Below are positions 53,635 to 63,389 of a DNA stretch of 64,000 bases, one piece after another. The stretch lies in NCBI RefSeq assembly GCF_900156435.1, contig NZ_FTPQ01000003.1, positions 124,001-188,000 on the forward strand. Direction: 5' to 3'. Made by a program: the position numbers and the translations under genes. This DNA is from Microbacterium sp. RU1D. Its GTDB lineage: Bacteria > Actinomycetota > Actinomycetes > Actinomycetales > Microbacteriaceae. The notes beneath the pieces are model-generated. The model was not told the DNA's origin and ran no database searches. It was given only the letters and a program-made list of their open reading frames with translations. The number at the start of each line of letters is the position of its first letter. Position 1 is the stretch's first letter.

Positions 53635-56240
53635 GGCGCGTGATCCGACGGGTCGCGGCGGCCGTGGGGGCCTCCGCCGCGCTCCTTCTGATCGGTGCCG
53701 CTCCCGCCCTCGCGGCGGCGCCTGCCGCACCGGGGGCCACGGCGGTCACGGATGCGCCCGCGACCCCGGCATCCACCGCCACCCCCGACGCGCCCGCGGC
53801 ATCTGCGACGCCGTCCGCCACCCCGAGCACGACCCCGCCCGCCCCCGCGATCGACGGCGTGCGCTTCGGCCCCGAGCTCGACTGGGGGAACGACGGCCCC
53901 GACGGCTATCGCAACCGCCTCGGCGAGACCCCGGCGATGTACAGCGTGCGCCTGTCCTACCCGCTCGATGCGCGCTCGATCTCGGAGTGGCAGCACGCCG
54001 CCCTGCAGGTCGCGGGGCAGGGCGCCTCGCTGGTTCTCACGCTCGAACCCTCGGTCGGGCTCGACGCCCTGACCGACGCCGACGCGGCCGAGCTGACGAT
54101 GCGTCTCGAGCGCTACCACTCGCAGTACGGCACCGAGCAGTTCGTGCGCTTCGCCCCGGAGATGAACGGCTCGTGGGTGTCGTGGGGACAACAGCCCACG
54201 GCTTACGTCGCCGCGTTCGAGGACGTTGCCGCGGCGGTGCACGCTGGTTCGTCCGAGGCCGAGATGGTGTGGAGCCCCTCGTACGGCGCCGGGTACCCCT
54301 TCGAGCGCGCCGACGGCCGCCTCGACGCCATCACCGCCCGCGATCGCGCCGCGATCGACACCGACCGCGACGGCCTGTTCACCGAGGCCGACGACCCGTA
54401 CGGTCCGTACTTCCCGGATGCCGACTCCGTCGACCGCGTGGGACTGTCGCTGTACTACTTCGGCAAGGGCGAGGCGGCGGCCGCCGCCGGCCGCGACGTG
54501 CCGCTCGAGCAGAACACCGCCCCGGAGGACGGCGAGGTCGCCGCCCGGCTCGACGAGCGCTGGGGCTACACGACCGGCCAGCGCGAGTCGTTCTACGACC
54601 GCTTCGCCGTGGGCGAAGGCAAGCCGCTCCTGCTCGACACCGGCGCCCTGTACGACTTCGGTCGCGAGGGCGACTCGGAACTCGCCGTGAAGCGCGGGTG
54701 GTGGACGCAGGTGCTCGCCGAGCTCGGCGACCACCCCCTCATCACCGGGATCACGTGGCTCGAGGTGGTGCGCGAAGAGGCCGAGGCCGGCGGCCGCGAG
54801 GTCGACTGGCGCGCGACCGCGAACGGCGAGCTCGCCACCGCCCTCCGCGACGACCTGCTCTCGACCGGCCTGATCCGGTGGGGACCGGTCTCCGATGTGG
54901 TCACCCCCGAGCAGGGGGTGGCGGCCACCGTGCAGGTGCGCCAGGGCGGGTCCGAGCCGAACGAGGAGATGAACTGGATCACCGGCAGCGCCGCCGTCCT
55001 CGCGGTCGCTTTCCTGGCATCCGGGATCATCGGCCGCGCCCTGCCGAAGTGGCGTTATGACGACAGCTCGGCCAGTCGCGACCTTCGCATCGACATGGTG
55101 CGCGGCTTCATCATCGTGGTGGTGGTCGTGACGCACATCGAGGTCACGAGCCCGTTCGCGTACGCCTCGCTCAAGGCGATCGGCGCGATCACCGGCGCCG
55201 AGCTGTTCGTGCTGCTGAGCGGGATCGTGCTGGGCATGGTCTTCCCCGCGGCGGTCGCCCGGGCGGGCGAGTGGGGTGCGGCGGTGGCGGCATGGGGACG
55301 CGCGCGCAAGCAGTACCTCGTCGCCCTGGCCGTCATCCTGGTCGTCTTCGCGATCGGCTTCCTGCCCTTCGTCGACGCCTCCGCGGTGACCACCTTCACC
55401 GATCGCGGGACGGGCGAGGGCGGCTCCGGCGAGAGCGGGCGCGTGTACGACCTCTACCCCAACGGCGAGCGTCTGCTCGACTACCCGCCGCCGTGGTACG
55501 CCGTGCGGCAGTTCCTGCTGCTCGAGATGGGCCCGTGGCCCTTCAACATCATGGGCCTGTTCGTCGTGCTGAGCCTGGCGTATCCCGCGCTGATGTGGCT
55601 CATCAAGCGCCGCCTGTGGTGGCTCGTGCTCGCGCTCAGCTGGGGCGTCTACGTCCTGCACGGGTTCGCCCCCGAGGCGATGCGCCTGCCGTCGCAATTC
55701 GACGCGGTGTTCCCCCTCGCGCTGTGGCAGGTGCTGTTCACCCACGGCCTCGTGATCGGGTACTACCGTCGTCGGATCATCCGCGCGCTCACGACCCTGC
55801 CCGGCAAGATCGGCGTCGGTGTCTTCGTGGTCGGCTACGCCGGCATCCTGGTCTACCTCTGGGCCGGCCAGGCGTACGGATTCACCCCCGTGCCCTTCCC
55901 CGCCGATCTGTACGCGAACCTGTACGACTCGGGCTATCAGCGGATCTTCCTCGAGTGGGGCCGCCTGCTCGACCTGCCGCTCGTTCTGGTGTGCACCTAC
56001 GCGGTGCTGACGGTCGCCTGGAAGCCGATCGAGAAGAGCATGGGCTGGCTCTGGATCCCCCTCGGCCAGGCCAGCCTGTACGTCTTCATCGTGCACGTGT
56101 TCTTCGTGCTCGCCGTCGCCAACATCCCCGGGCTCGACCGCGGCAGCTTCTGGCAGGGCACGCTCATCCACGCGGCGGTGATCGGGATCATCTTCTTCAT
56201 GGTCCGCAAGCGCTTCCTCTTCGGCGTCATCCCCCGCTGA
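53631..56240 (+). CDS. GH26-like glycoside hydrolase / OpgC-type acyltransferase fusion
   Basis: 869 residues. A signal peptide (VAAAVGASAALLLIGAAPALAAAP) and an Ala/Pro/Thr linker precede an extracytoplasmic TIM-barrel domain (about 75-440) like GH26: RFAPEMNGSWVSWGQQP gives the acid/base Glu near 177, and GITWLEVVREE a second Glu near 376. After a helix near 460, DLRIDMVRGFIIVVVVVTHIEVTSPFAY opens an OpgC-type acyltransferase of about ten helices, with the conserved His. It could trim and O-acylate the glycan exported by the GT2 synthase. The GTG start overlaps the kinase stop. Substrates are inferred. Confidence 0.85.
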   Translation: MRRVIRRVAAAVGASAALLLIGAAPALAAAPAAPGATAVTDAPATPASTATPDAPAASATPSATPSTTPPAPAIDGVRFGPELDWGNDGPDGYRNRLGETPAMYSVRLSYPLDARSISEWQHAALQVAGQGASLVLTLEPSVGLDALTDADAAELTMRLERYHSQYGTEQFVRFAPEMNGSWVSWGQQPTAYVAAFEDVAAAVHAGSSEAEMVWSPSYGAGYPFERADGRLDAITARDRAAIDTDRDGLFTEADDPYGPYFPDADSVDRVGLSLYYFGKGEAAAAAGRDVPLEQNTAPEDGEVAARLDERWGYTTGQRESFYDRFAVGEGKPLLLDTGALYDFGREGDSELAVKRGWWTQVLAELGDHPLITGITWLEVVREEAEAGGREVDWRATANGELATALRDDLLSTGLIRWGPVSDVVTPEQGVAATVQVRQGGSEPNEEMNWITGSAAVLAVAFLASGIIGRALPKWRYDDSSASRDLRIDMVRGFIIVVVVVTHIEVTSPFAYASLKAIGAITGAELFVLLSGIVLGMVFPAAVARAGEWGAAVAAWGRARKQYLVALAVILVVFAIGFLPFVDASAVTTFTDRGTGEGGSGESGRVYDLYPNGERLLDYPPPWYAVRQFLLLEMGPWPFNIMGLFVVLSLAYPALMWLIKRRLWWLVLALSWGVYVLHGFAPEAMRLPSQFDAVFPLALWQVLFTHGLVIGYYRRRIIRALTTLPGKIGVGVFVVGYAGILVYLWAGQAYGFTPVPFPADLYANLYDSGYQRIFLEWGRLLDLPLVLVCTYAVLTVAWKPIEKSMGWLWIPLGQASLYVFIVHVFFVLAVANIPGLDRGSFWQGTLIHAAVIGIIFFMVRKRFLFGVIPR

Positions 56241-56252
56241 CGGCCGGAACGA

Positions 56253-56295
56253 CGGATGCCGGGTGCCTCGCGCGACCGCGAGGACCCGGCATCCG
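56253..56295. terminator. Bidirectional terminator hairpin
   Basis: CGGATGCCGGGT and ACCCGGCATCCG arms around an inner CCTCGCG/CGCGAGG stem form a long hairpin in the 69-base gap between the convergent GH26-OpgC and PP2C genes. It again carries GGATGCC/GGCATCC. Confidence 0.7.
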
Positions 56296-56309
56296 TGTTC
56301 CGGGGTCGG

Positions 56310-57461
56310 TCAGTGCACCGACAGAACGACGGCGGTGACGTCGTCGTCGACCTCGTGCGTGGAGACCTTCAGCGCGAGCTCGTCGAAGAACCCGCCGGTG
56401 TCGGCGGCCGCGCGCAGGTCGTCGCCGATCATGCGGAGGCTCTCGAGGGTGGAGTCGTACGCGTCGAGGGCACCGTCCGACACGCTGACGATCAGGTCGC
56501 CGCGACCGACGCGCACACGACCCGGCTCCCACTCGACGTCGGCGGGACGCAGGCCCAGCGGGAGATTGCGCGAGTCCAGGCGCTGGCTCGTGCCGTCGGC
56601 GTGCAGCACGAGGGTCAGACCGTGACCGGCATCGACGAAGTCGACCGTACCGGACGCGGCGTCGACCACGGCGTGGAAGACGGTCGCGAACACGTCGCGG
56701 TAGCGGCCGTCGGTACGCGCCTCGTCCTCGACTGAGAGCATCGCCTGCACGGGGTCCATGTCGCGTCGGGCCTGCAGGGCGGCGAGCAGGGCGTCGGCGA
56801 CGGCCCCGGCGGCCTCGCCCTTGCCCATCACGTCGGCGAGGGTGACCACGACCCGACCGCCCACCTGCTGCCAGCCGCTGCTATCACCGCTCACGACGCC
56901 GTGCGGGATGGCGAGGGATGCCAAGCGCACCCCGTCGGCGCTTCCTCGCTCCTCGCGTCCGGCCGAGGGAGCGGAAGCGGGCGCGTCCGCCTCGCTCTGC
57001 CGCACCTCCGCCTGCGCCCAGCGTCCGAACTGCTCGAGGCTCCTGCGCTGCGCGTCGGTCAGGGAGCGCGAGTCCGAGTCGAGCAGGCACAGGGTGCCCA
57101 CGGCGTCGCCGTCGTCGGTGCGCAGCGGAAAGCCTGCGTAGAAGCGCATTCCGTACTCGGTGACGGCGGCGATGTCGCGGAAGCGGTCGTCGGCGGTGGC
57201 GTCGTCGACCTCGAGGATGCCCTGCTGCTTCACCGTCTCGCCGCAGAAGACGGCCTCTCGCGGCGAGCGCCCGAAGCGCGGTCCGTCCGGCTGCGCCTTC
57301 GTGTAGACCTCGTCGTCATCGACGATGTTGACCAGGGCGTAGTCGACGTCGAAGAGCTCACGTGCGAGGCGCGTGATGCGGTCGAATCGTTCCTCGGGCG
57401 GAGAGTCCATCAGGCCCGTGCGATCGACGGGGGATCCGGGGGCGGAGATGTCGGAGGTCAT
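56310..57461 (-). CDS. GAF-PP2C (RsbU/SpoIIE-type) serine phosphatase
   Basis: 383 residues. The N-terminal GAF domain (RITRLARELFDVDYALVNIVDDDEVYTKAQPDG...FCGETVKQQ) likely senses a signal. The C-terminal PP2C domain retains metal-binding aspartates: VVSGDSSGW, TLADVMGKGEAAG, VDAGHGLTLVL, LIVSVSDGALDAYD and EVDDDVTAVV. It should dephosphorylate a STAS protein, and the one at 52890 is the obvious partner. The gene is convergent with the cluster and separated by a terminator, so it has its own promoter. ATG 57461 has AAGGA about nine bases upstream. Confidence 0.9.
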   Translation of the reverse strand: MTSDISAPGSPVDRTGLMDSPPEERFDRITRLARELFDVDYALVNIVDDDEVYTKAQPDGPRFGRSPREAVFCGETVKQQGILEVDDATADDRFRDIAAVTEYGMRFYAGFPLRTDDGDAVGTLCLLDSDSRSLTDAQRRSLEQFGRWAQAEVRQSEADAPASAPSAGREERGSADGVRLASLAIPHGVVSGDSSGWQQVGGRVVVTLADVMGKGEAAGAVADALLAALQARRDMDPVQAMLSVEDEARTDGRYRDVFATVFHAVVDAASGTVDFVDAGHGLTLVLHADGTSQRLDSRNLPLGLRPADVEWEPGRVRVGRGDLIVSVSDGALDAYDSTLESLRMIGDDLRAAADTGGFFDELALKVSTHEVDDDVTAVVLSVH

Positions 57462-57657
57462 CGGGGGCTGTCCTTCCGCGGGGGGTTGCACCGCGCTGAT
57501 CCGCGGCGACCGACGCTCTCTCGCGGACGCGGGGCAGCTTCGACTCGGAAGGCTCCCCCACGTCGTCGCGGAATCGATCGCGCCGACATGTCGACCCTAC
57601 CGAGCGGAGAGGAGCGGAGGGCGGATCGCCCGAGGATCTCCGTAGTACCTAGGCGCG

Positions 57658-57885
57658 TCAGAGCAACCGAAGGTCGGCCTGCATCGCGGCGGCCTCGCGC
57701 ATCATCGACGGCACGAACCTCTCGACCACCGTCTCCCGGGAGTGCCGCCCGCTGCTCATCGAGACGTTCACCGCCGCGGCGACGGAGCCGTCGCGGCCGC
57801 GCACGGGAACCGCCAGGCCTCTCAGAACACGCACGCCGAGGACCCGGCCGAGGGAAACGTCGGCCGGGGCGAGACAGTCACGCAC
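57658..57885 (-). pseudogene. Remnant of an IclR-family regulator (C-terminal end)
   Basis: The frame ends with LRGLAVPVRGRDGSVAAAVNVSMSSGRHSRETVVERFVPSMMREAAAMQADL, matching the last 55 or so residues of IclR/PcaR-type effector domains. The HTH and most of the effector domain are missing. Instead, the upstream part consists of in-frame 17-residue repeats (CLAPADVSLGRVLGVR type) encoded by 51-bp tandem repeats. HNH endonuclease coding sequence follows immediately, so the rest of the regulator was lost. Confidence 0.7.
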
Positions 57886-57979
57886 GCCGAGGACCCGGCC
57901 GAGAGAGATGCCGGCCGGGGCACGACAGGCGCGTACACCCCAGTCCCGGCCGAGCAGAGGGCTTCGGCCGGGCCACCCG
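57829..57979. repeat. 51-bp tandem repeat, two full copies plus a degenerate third
   Basis: Copies at 57829-57879 and 57880-57930 begin ACGCACGCCGAGGACCCGGCC and differ at a handful of positions; 57931-57979 is a decayed third copy. The 51-base unit is 17 codons and keeps the IclR remnant frame open. Confidence 0.85.
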
Positions 57980-57990
57980 GTGACGTCGAG

Positions 57991-58488
57991 TCAGGCGGCG
58001 AGCGCCAGGTAGGGCTCCCACCGCGGGTCGCTCTTGTCGACGCCGCGCACCGTCCACGACGACCCTCGCGGCGGAGCGGGGACGAGTCGCAATTCCCACC
58101 GCATCTCCTGCGGCGTGCGGTCGCCCTTCATGTTGTTGCAGGCCAGGCAGCAGGCCACGAGGTTCTCCCACGTGTCCTTCCCGCCCCGCGAGCGCGGCAG
58201 CACGTGGTCGATCGTCGACGCCGCCTTGCCGCAGTAGCCGCACCGGTGCGCGTCGCGCCGCAGCACCCCGCGGCGCGTGACCGGCACCTGGCGGGCACCC
58301 GGCACCCGGACGTAGCGGGTCAGGATGATCACCGCCGGGCGGTCGTAGGTTCCGGCCGCTGCCCAGACCGGATCCTCCTCGATGCGTTCGATGACCGTGG
58401 CCTTCTCATTCATCACGAGCACGAGTGCTCGCTTGAAGGACACGACGGCAAGGGGCTCGTAGCCCGCGTTCAGGACCAGTGTGCGCAT
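57991..58488 (-). CDS. HNH endonuclease-like protein
   Basis: 165 residues. An N-terminal module (MRTLVLNAGYEPLAVVSFKRALVLVMNEKATVIE) is followed by the HNH motif: HRCGYCGKAASTIDHVLPRSRGGKDTWENLVACCLACNNMKGDRTP, with four zinc-knuckle cysteines and the D-H-V-x-P-R catalytic segment. This family is widespread as a chromosomal housekeeping-like gene in actinobacteria; the natural DNA target is not known. ATG 58488 has GAGGAAG upstream. Confidence 0.9.
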   Translation of the reverse strand: MRTLVLNAGYEPLAVVSFKRALVLVMNEKATVIERIEEDPVWAAAGTYDRPAVIILTRYVRVPGARQVPVTRRGVLRRDAHRCGYCGKAASTIDHVLPRSRGGKDTWENLVACCLACNNMKGDRTPQEMRWELRLVPAPPRGSSWTVRGVDKSDPRWEPYLALAA

Positions 58489-58563
58489 TTCGCTTCCTCT
58501 CGAATGGCCGAGACGGCTTCTCGGATGTTCGACTCGCGACGACGGCAGAGGCGCAGGGGCATG

Positions 58564-58593
58564 AAAAAAGGCGCTGTCTAGACAGACAGCGCC
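58564..58593 (-). terminator. Canonical intrinsic terminator after the 37-residue ORF
   Basis: On the minus strand, GGCGCTGTCT pairs perfectly with AGACAGCGCC around a four-base loop and is followed by six T (58569-58564). This is the clearest intrinsic terminator in the window. The stop codon of the small ORF (58578-58580) lies inside the stem. Confidence 0.9.
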
Positions 58594-58691
58594 TGGGTGG
58601 TCGCGACGAAGTCGCGGCATCCGAACACACGATGCCGAAGAACGAGCAGCCCGAGCGCATCCATGGTGCGGATGCGCGGACTGGTGTTCAT
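58578..58691 (-). CDS. Small ORF of 37 residues with strong ribosome site
   Basis: Encodes MNTSPRIRTMDALGLLVLRH and a further 17 residues ending TTQALSV. A GGAGGG sequence lies about eight bases before the ATG, and a TAGCCT -10-like element lies upstream, after the M23 peptidase stop. The last codons form half of the terminator stem. The peptide is basic with a short hydrophobic stretch (ALGLLVL) and a single Cys. No family was recognised. The signals suggest genuine expression, either as a small protein or a short regulatory transcript. Confidence 0.55.
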   Translation of the reverse strand: MNTSPRIRTMDALGLLVLRHRVFGCRDFVATTQALSV

Positions 58692-58829
58692 CGGCGTTCC
58701 CTCCGGTTCTTCCGACGTCGCTGACAGGCTAACCCACTGCGACACGCCCGGGGTCGGGTGGAGGGGGAAACGGAAAGCGGCGTGTCGGAGAACGATCGCC
58801 TCCGGCACGCCGCTTTCACCGCGAAGGGG

Positions 58830-59744
58830 TCAGCCCGCGTTCTGCTGCAGCCACGCGTAGGGGTCGACGACCGAACCGTTGATGTGCACCTCGAAGTGCA
58901 GGTGGTTCGCCGTCGAGCTGCCGGTGGAGCCGACGAGGCCGATCAGCTGACCGGCGGCGACCGTCTGACCGGCCTGCACCTGGCGGCTGCCATAGGTCAT
59001 GTGGCCGTAGGTGGTCGACACCTTCTGGCCGTTGATCACGTGTTCGATCACGATGCCGACGCCGTAACCGCCGTAGCTCTCGGACGACACGCTCACGACG
59101 CCCGCGGCAGCGGCGAAGATCGGCTGCCCGCCGGGCGCCAGCAGGTCGACGCCCTGATGGTAACCGGAGTCCCACAGGCCGCGACCGAGGATGTAGCTGG
59201 TCAACGGCCAACGGACCTGGCCGGAGCCGGGAGCGGTCATGGTGAGGTCGACGTTCGACACCGACGAGCCGGCGGTGGATGCCGCTTGCCGTGCGCGCTC
59301 GGCGGCAGCCGCGGCGGCGGCGGCGGCCGCCTCCTCGTCCTTCTTCTTCTGGATCTCCTCCGCCGTCGTGGCGGAGTAGCTGCTGCGATCCAGGCCCTCG
59401 GCGGTCGCGTCGGAGGCGACGACGAGCGACTGGTTGTCGGGGGCCGACATCTGCTGCAGCGACACCGTCTCGGCCGCGGGCATCGTGGCCGCGTAGGCGG
59501 GGATGGCGACCGTGGCCACCAGGCCGGCGACCATCGAGAGGATCACGGCACTGCGCAGCGGTTTGCCGACGCGGCGCGCACTGGACCCGTTCCGCGCCGG
59601 GGCGGTTCGGGCGACGGTCGTGGCCGTGCGGGTCGGCACCGGGCGGCGAGTGGGTCGAGCGACCTCTGCGCGCGTGCTCTTGCGAGTGGGACCCGCCGCA
59701 GGGACCTCGGGTAGGTCCGCAGCGGGATCGTTGTGTTCAGCCAA
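58830..59744 (-). CDS. Secreted M23 (LytM) family peptidase
   Basis: 304 residues. After a long basic cytoplasmic N-terminus comes a membrane anchor (AVILSMVAGLVATVAIPAYA), then an Ala/Glu/Lys coiled coil (EEIQKKKDEEAAAAAAAAAAERAR) and a C-terminal LytM domain: WDSGYHQGVDLLAPGGQPIFAAAAG, GIVIEHVINGQKVSTTYGHM and STANHLHFEVHING. The HxxxD and HxH zinc ligands are present, so it should cleave peptidoglycan cross-links. TTG 59744 is chosen because GGAGGAAC immediately precedes it; an in-frame ATG at 59789 would lie inside the structured leader. Confidence 0.88.
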   Translation of the reverse strand: MAEHNDPAADLPEVPAAGPTRKSTRAEVARPTRRPVPTRTATTVARTAPARNGSSARRVGKPLRSAVILSMVAGLVATVAIPAYAATMPAAETVSLQQMSAPDNQSLVVASDATAEGLDRSSYSATTAEEIQKKKDEEAAAAAAAAAAERARQAASTAGSSVSNVDLTMTAPGSGQVRWPLTSYILGRGLWDSGYHQGVDLLAPGGQPIFAAAAGVVSVSSESYGGYGVGIVIEHVINGQKVSTTYGHMTYGSRQVQAGQTVAAGQLIGLVGSTGSSTANHLHFEVHINGSVVDPYAWLQQNAG

Positions 59745-59756
59745 AGTTCCTCCGGC

Positions 59757-59848
59757 GCCTCTGCGTCTGCGACGCTGGCTCGTCAGCACTCGATGATGGG
59801 GGCACGGTGTGCGGGGTTCACCCTGCGCGGACGACGAGCCGTTGAGGC
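59757..59848 (-). ncRNA. Structured 5' leader of the M23 peptidase mRNA
   Basis: On the minus strand, nested stems can form: GCCTC (59848-59844) with GAGGC (59761-59757), GGCTCGTC (59840-59833) with GACGAGCC (59784-59777), and a local hairpin GCGTC-GCA-GACGC (59775-59763). The outer stem ends just before the GGAGGA ribosome site. A GGGTGAACCCCGC segment sits in the enclosed loop. Cell-wall hydrolase genes in actinobacteria often have c-di-AMP (ydaO) riboswitches; I could not confirm the full consensus, so this is only a candidate cis-regulatory RNA. Confidence 0.35.
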
Positions 59849-59912
59849 AAACCGCGAGGGGTCCGACGGCGGGCTTCTCGCCTGTGGACCCTCAGAGGCT
59901 ACCCGAAGATAA

Positions 59913-61907
<1,995 letters not shown>

Positions 61908-61918
61908 GCCACCCACGA

Positions 61919-61953
61919 CGAAGGCCGCCCCGCATCCCGCGGGGCGGCCTTCG
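61919..61953. terminator. 15-bp-arm hairpin between serC and the DUF3027 gene
   Basis: CGAAGGCCGCCCCGC pairs with GCGGGGCGGCCTTCG around a short loop, 12 bases after the serC stop. The genes on either side are convergent, so it may serve both. No T-run. Confidence 0.75.
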
Positions 61954-61970
61954 TCGGTCAGAGGCGGAAT

Positions 61971-62633
61971 TCAATAGCTGCGTTCGCGCTCGTCGTCGTC
62001 TTCGTCGAAGTCGTCGTCCGCATCGTCTTCGTCCGGCTCGTCGTCATCCGAGTCATCGTCGTCCGAGTCATCGTCGTCCGACTCGTCGTCATCCGAGTCA
62101 TCGTCGTCCGACTCGTCGCCGGCCGAGCGGTCCGCGTCGAGCTCGTCGATGTCGACGCCGTCGAGGTCGCCGGCGTGGAAGCGGGCCTTGGGCTCGTCCT
62201 CATCGTCGTCGTCGTCCGTGTCGTCTTCCGCGTCCTCGTCTTCCGCGTCCTCGTCGTCCGCATCCTCGGCGGCGCCCGCGGCCGCGGCCGCAGCCTGGGC
62301 AGCCTGGTACTCGGCGAGCCGCGTGGCCCACGGCACCCAGTCGGGGGCGAGCAGCGCGCCGTCACCGGGGAGCAGTTCGACCTCGAGCACCGTCGGGTCG
62401 GATTCCTCGACCACCGCCACGCTCACCGTCCAGAACCATCCGGGGTATCCCGACAGGCGCGTGTGGAAACGGAGGGAGACGACGCCGTCCTCTTCGAGGG
62501 TGTACCCCGCGGCAGGGCCGACGGTGTCGGCGGCGGTGATCTCGTGCAGGGCAGCGAGCGCGAGGTCGTGCGCGCCGGTCAGCCGCTCGTCGGCGACCTG
62601 CGAGGGATCCACCTGCTCAGGCTTCGAAGTCAT
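61971..62633 (-). CDS. DUF3027 protein with poly-acidic tail
   Basis: 220 residues. The conserved part (1-130) includes ERLTGAHDLALAALHEITAADTVG, RFHTRLSGYPGWFWTVSVAVVEESDPTVLEVELLPGDGALLAPDWVPW, characteristic of DUF3027. The rest is extremely acidic (Asp/Glu/Ser runs), encoded partly by 15-bp tandem repeats. Function unknown. The gene starts inside the 3' end of the cold-shock gene (17-base overlap), so the two are co-translated, and both lie near the helicase-associated gene as in many actinobacteria. ATG 62633. Confidence 0.85.
   Translation of the reverse strand: MTSKPEQVDPSQVADERLTGAHDLALAALHEITAADTVGPAAGYTLEEDGVVSLRFHTRLSGYPGWFWTVSVAVVEESDPTVLEVELLPGDGALLAPDWVPWATRLAEYQAAQAAAAAAGAAEDADDEDAEDEDAEDDTDDDDDEDEPKARFHAGDLDGVDIDELDADRSAGDESDDDDSDDDESDDDDSDDDDSDDDEPDEDDADDDFDEDDDERERSY
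62041..62115. repeat. Five 15-bp tandem repeats in the acidic tail
   Basis: Five consecutive copies of TCGTC(A/G)TCCGA(G/C)TC(A/G) encode SDDDD-type pentads on the minus strand. The unit is a multiple of three, so length can vary in frame. Confidence 0.85.
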
Positions 62634-63000
62634 CGGCGACCTTGCGCAGGACCGCGGCGATCTTCTGGGCGTGCGGGCCGTTGGGGTACCGGCCGCGACG
62701 AAGGTCGCCACCGATGCCGTCGAGGAGCTTCACGAGGTCCTCCACGATGATCGCCATGTCGTCGGCCGGCTTGCGCGACCGCTTCGACAGGCTCACCGGG
62801 GCGTCCAGCACGCGCACCGACAGCGCCTGGAGTCCGCGCTTGCCGTCGGCCACGCCGAACTCGAGGCGCGTTCCGGCCTTCGGGGCGGGGGTCCCGGCGG
62901 GCAGAGCCGTGGCGTGCAGGAACACGTCCTGGCCGTCATCGGTGCTGATGAAGCCGAAGCCCTTCTCGTCGTCGTAGAACCTGACCTTGCCGGTGGGCAT
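62617..63000 (-). CDS. Cold-shock-domain protein with C-terminal extension
   Basis: 127 residues. Residues 1-65 are a cold-shock domain (GKVRFYDDEKGFGFISTDDGQDVFLHATAL) with both RNA-binding motifs, RNP1 KGFGFI and RNP2 VFLH. The remaining half (ADDMAIIVEDLVKLLDGIGGDLRRGRYPNGPHAQKIAAVLRKVADDFEA) is an actinobacteria-specific helical extension. It probably binds single-stranded nucleic acid. ATG 63000 follows GAGGTG. It is divergent from the small membrane protein gene. Confidence 0.92.
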   Translation of the reverse strand: MPTGKVRFYDDEKGFGFISTDDGQDVFLHATALPAGTPAPKAGTRLEFGVADGKRGLQALSVRVLDAPVSLSKRSRKPADDMAIIVEDLVKLLDGIGGDLRRGRYPNGPHAQKIAAVLRKVADDFEA

Positions 63001-63093
63001 GGACACCTCGCTGGATATGTGCGCGAACGCGCGGCGGAACGCGGGAGCCGAACGGATCCCGGTCTTCCAGCCTACGACACCGGCGCCAGGCAG

Positions 63094-63099
63094 TAGGCT
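63094..63099 (+). promoter_or_regulatory. -10 element for a leaderless small membrane protein gene
   Basis: TAGGCT followed by seven bases and ATG at 63107, the same geometry as serC and others here. Confidence 0.5.
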
Positions 63100-63106
63100 G
63101 AGCGCG

Positions 63107-63388
63107 ATGAGCACCCGCACCACCGGCGGCAGCACGCCGGGCGACGACGTTCCCGTCCGACGTATCGACCGCATTCTGGCGTTCATGTCGCTGGGCCTCC
63201 TCGTGCTGTCGATCGTGTGCTTCTTCGCGATCATCGTGGGTTCCAGCTCGGGCGCCGACATGGGCTCGGGTCTCTGGCCGACCATCGGGGTCATCGTCTA
63301 CATCGCTCCCCCGATCGCCTTCGCGTGCTTACTCGCCGTCCTCATCATGAGCTTCGTCCGAAGGGCGCGGGCCAACAAGGCCCGCTGA
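63107..63388 (+). CDS. Small two-helix membrane protein
   Basis: 93 residues. A short hydrophilic start (with DDVPVRRIDR) precedes two transmembrane helices: ILAFMSLGLLVLSIVCFFAIIVG and LWPTIGVIVYIAPPIAFACLLAVLIMSFV, and a basic tail (RRARANKAR). No recognised family. ATG 63107 is placed by the -10 element seven bases upstream. The helicase-associated gene starts one base after its stop, so the two are an operon. Confidence 0.75.
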   Translation: MSTRTTGGSTPGDDVPVRRIDRILAFMSLGLLVLSIVCFFAIIVGSSSGADMGSGLWPTIGVIVYIAPPIAFACLLAVLIMSFVRRARANKAR

Positions 63389-63389
63389 C

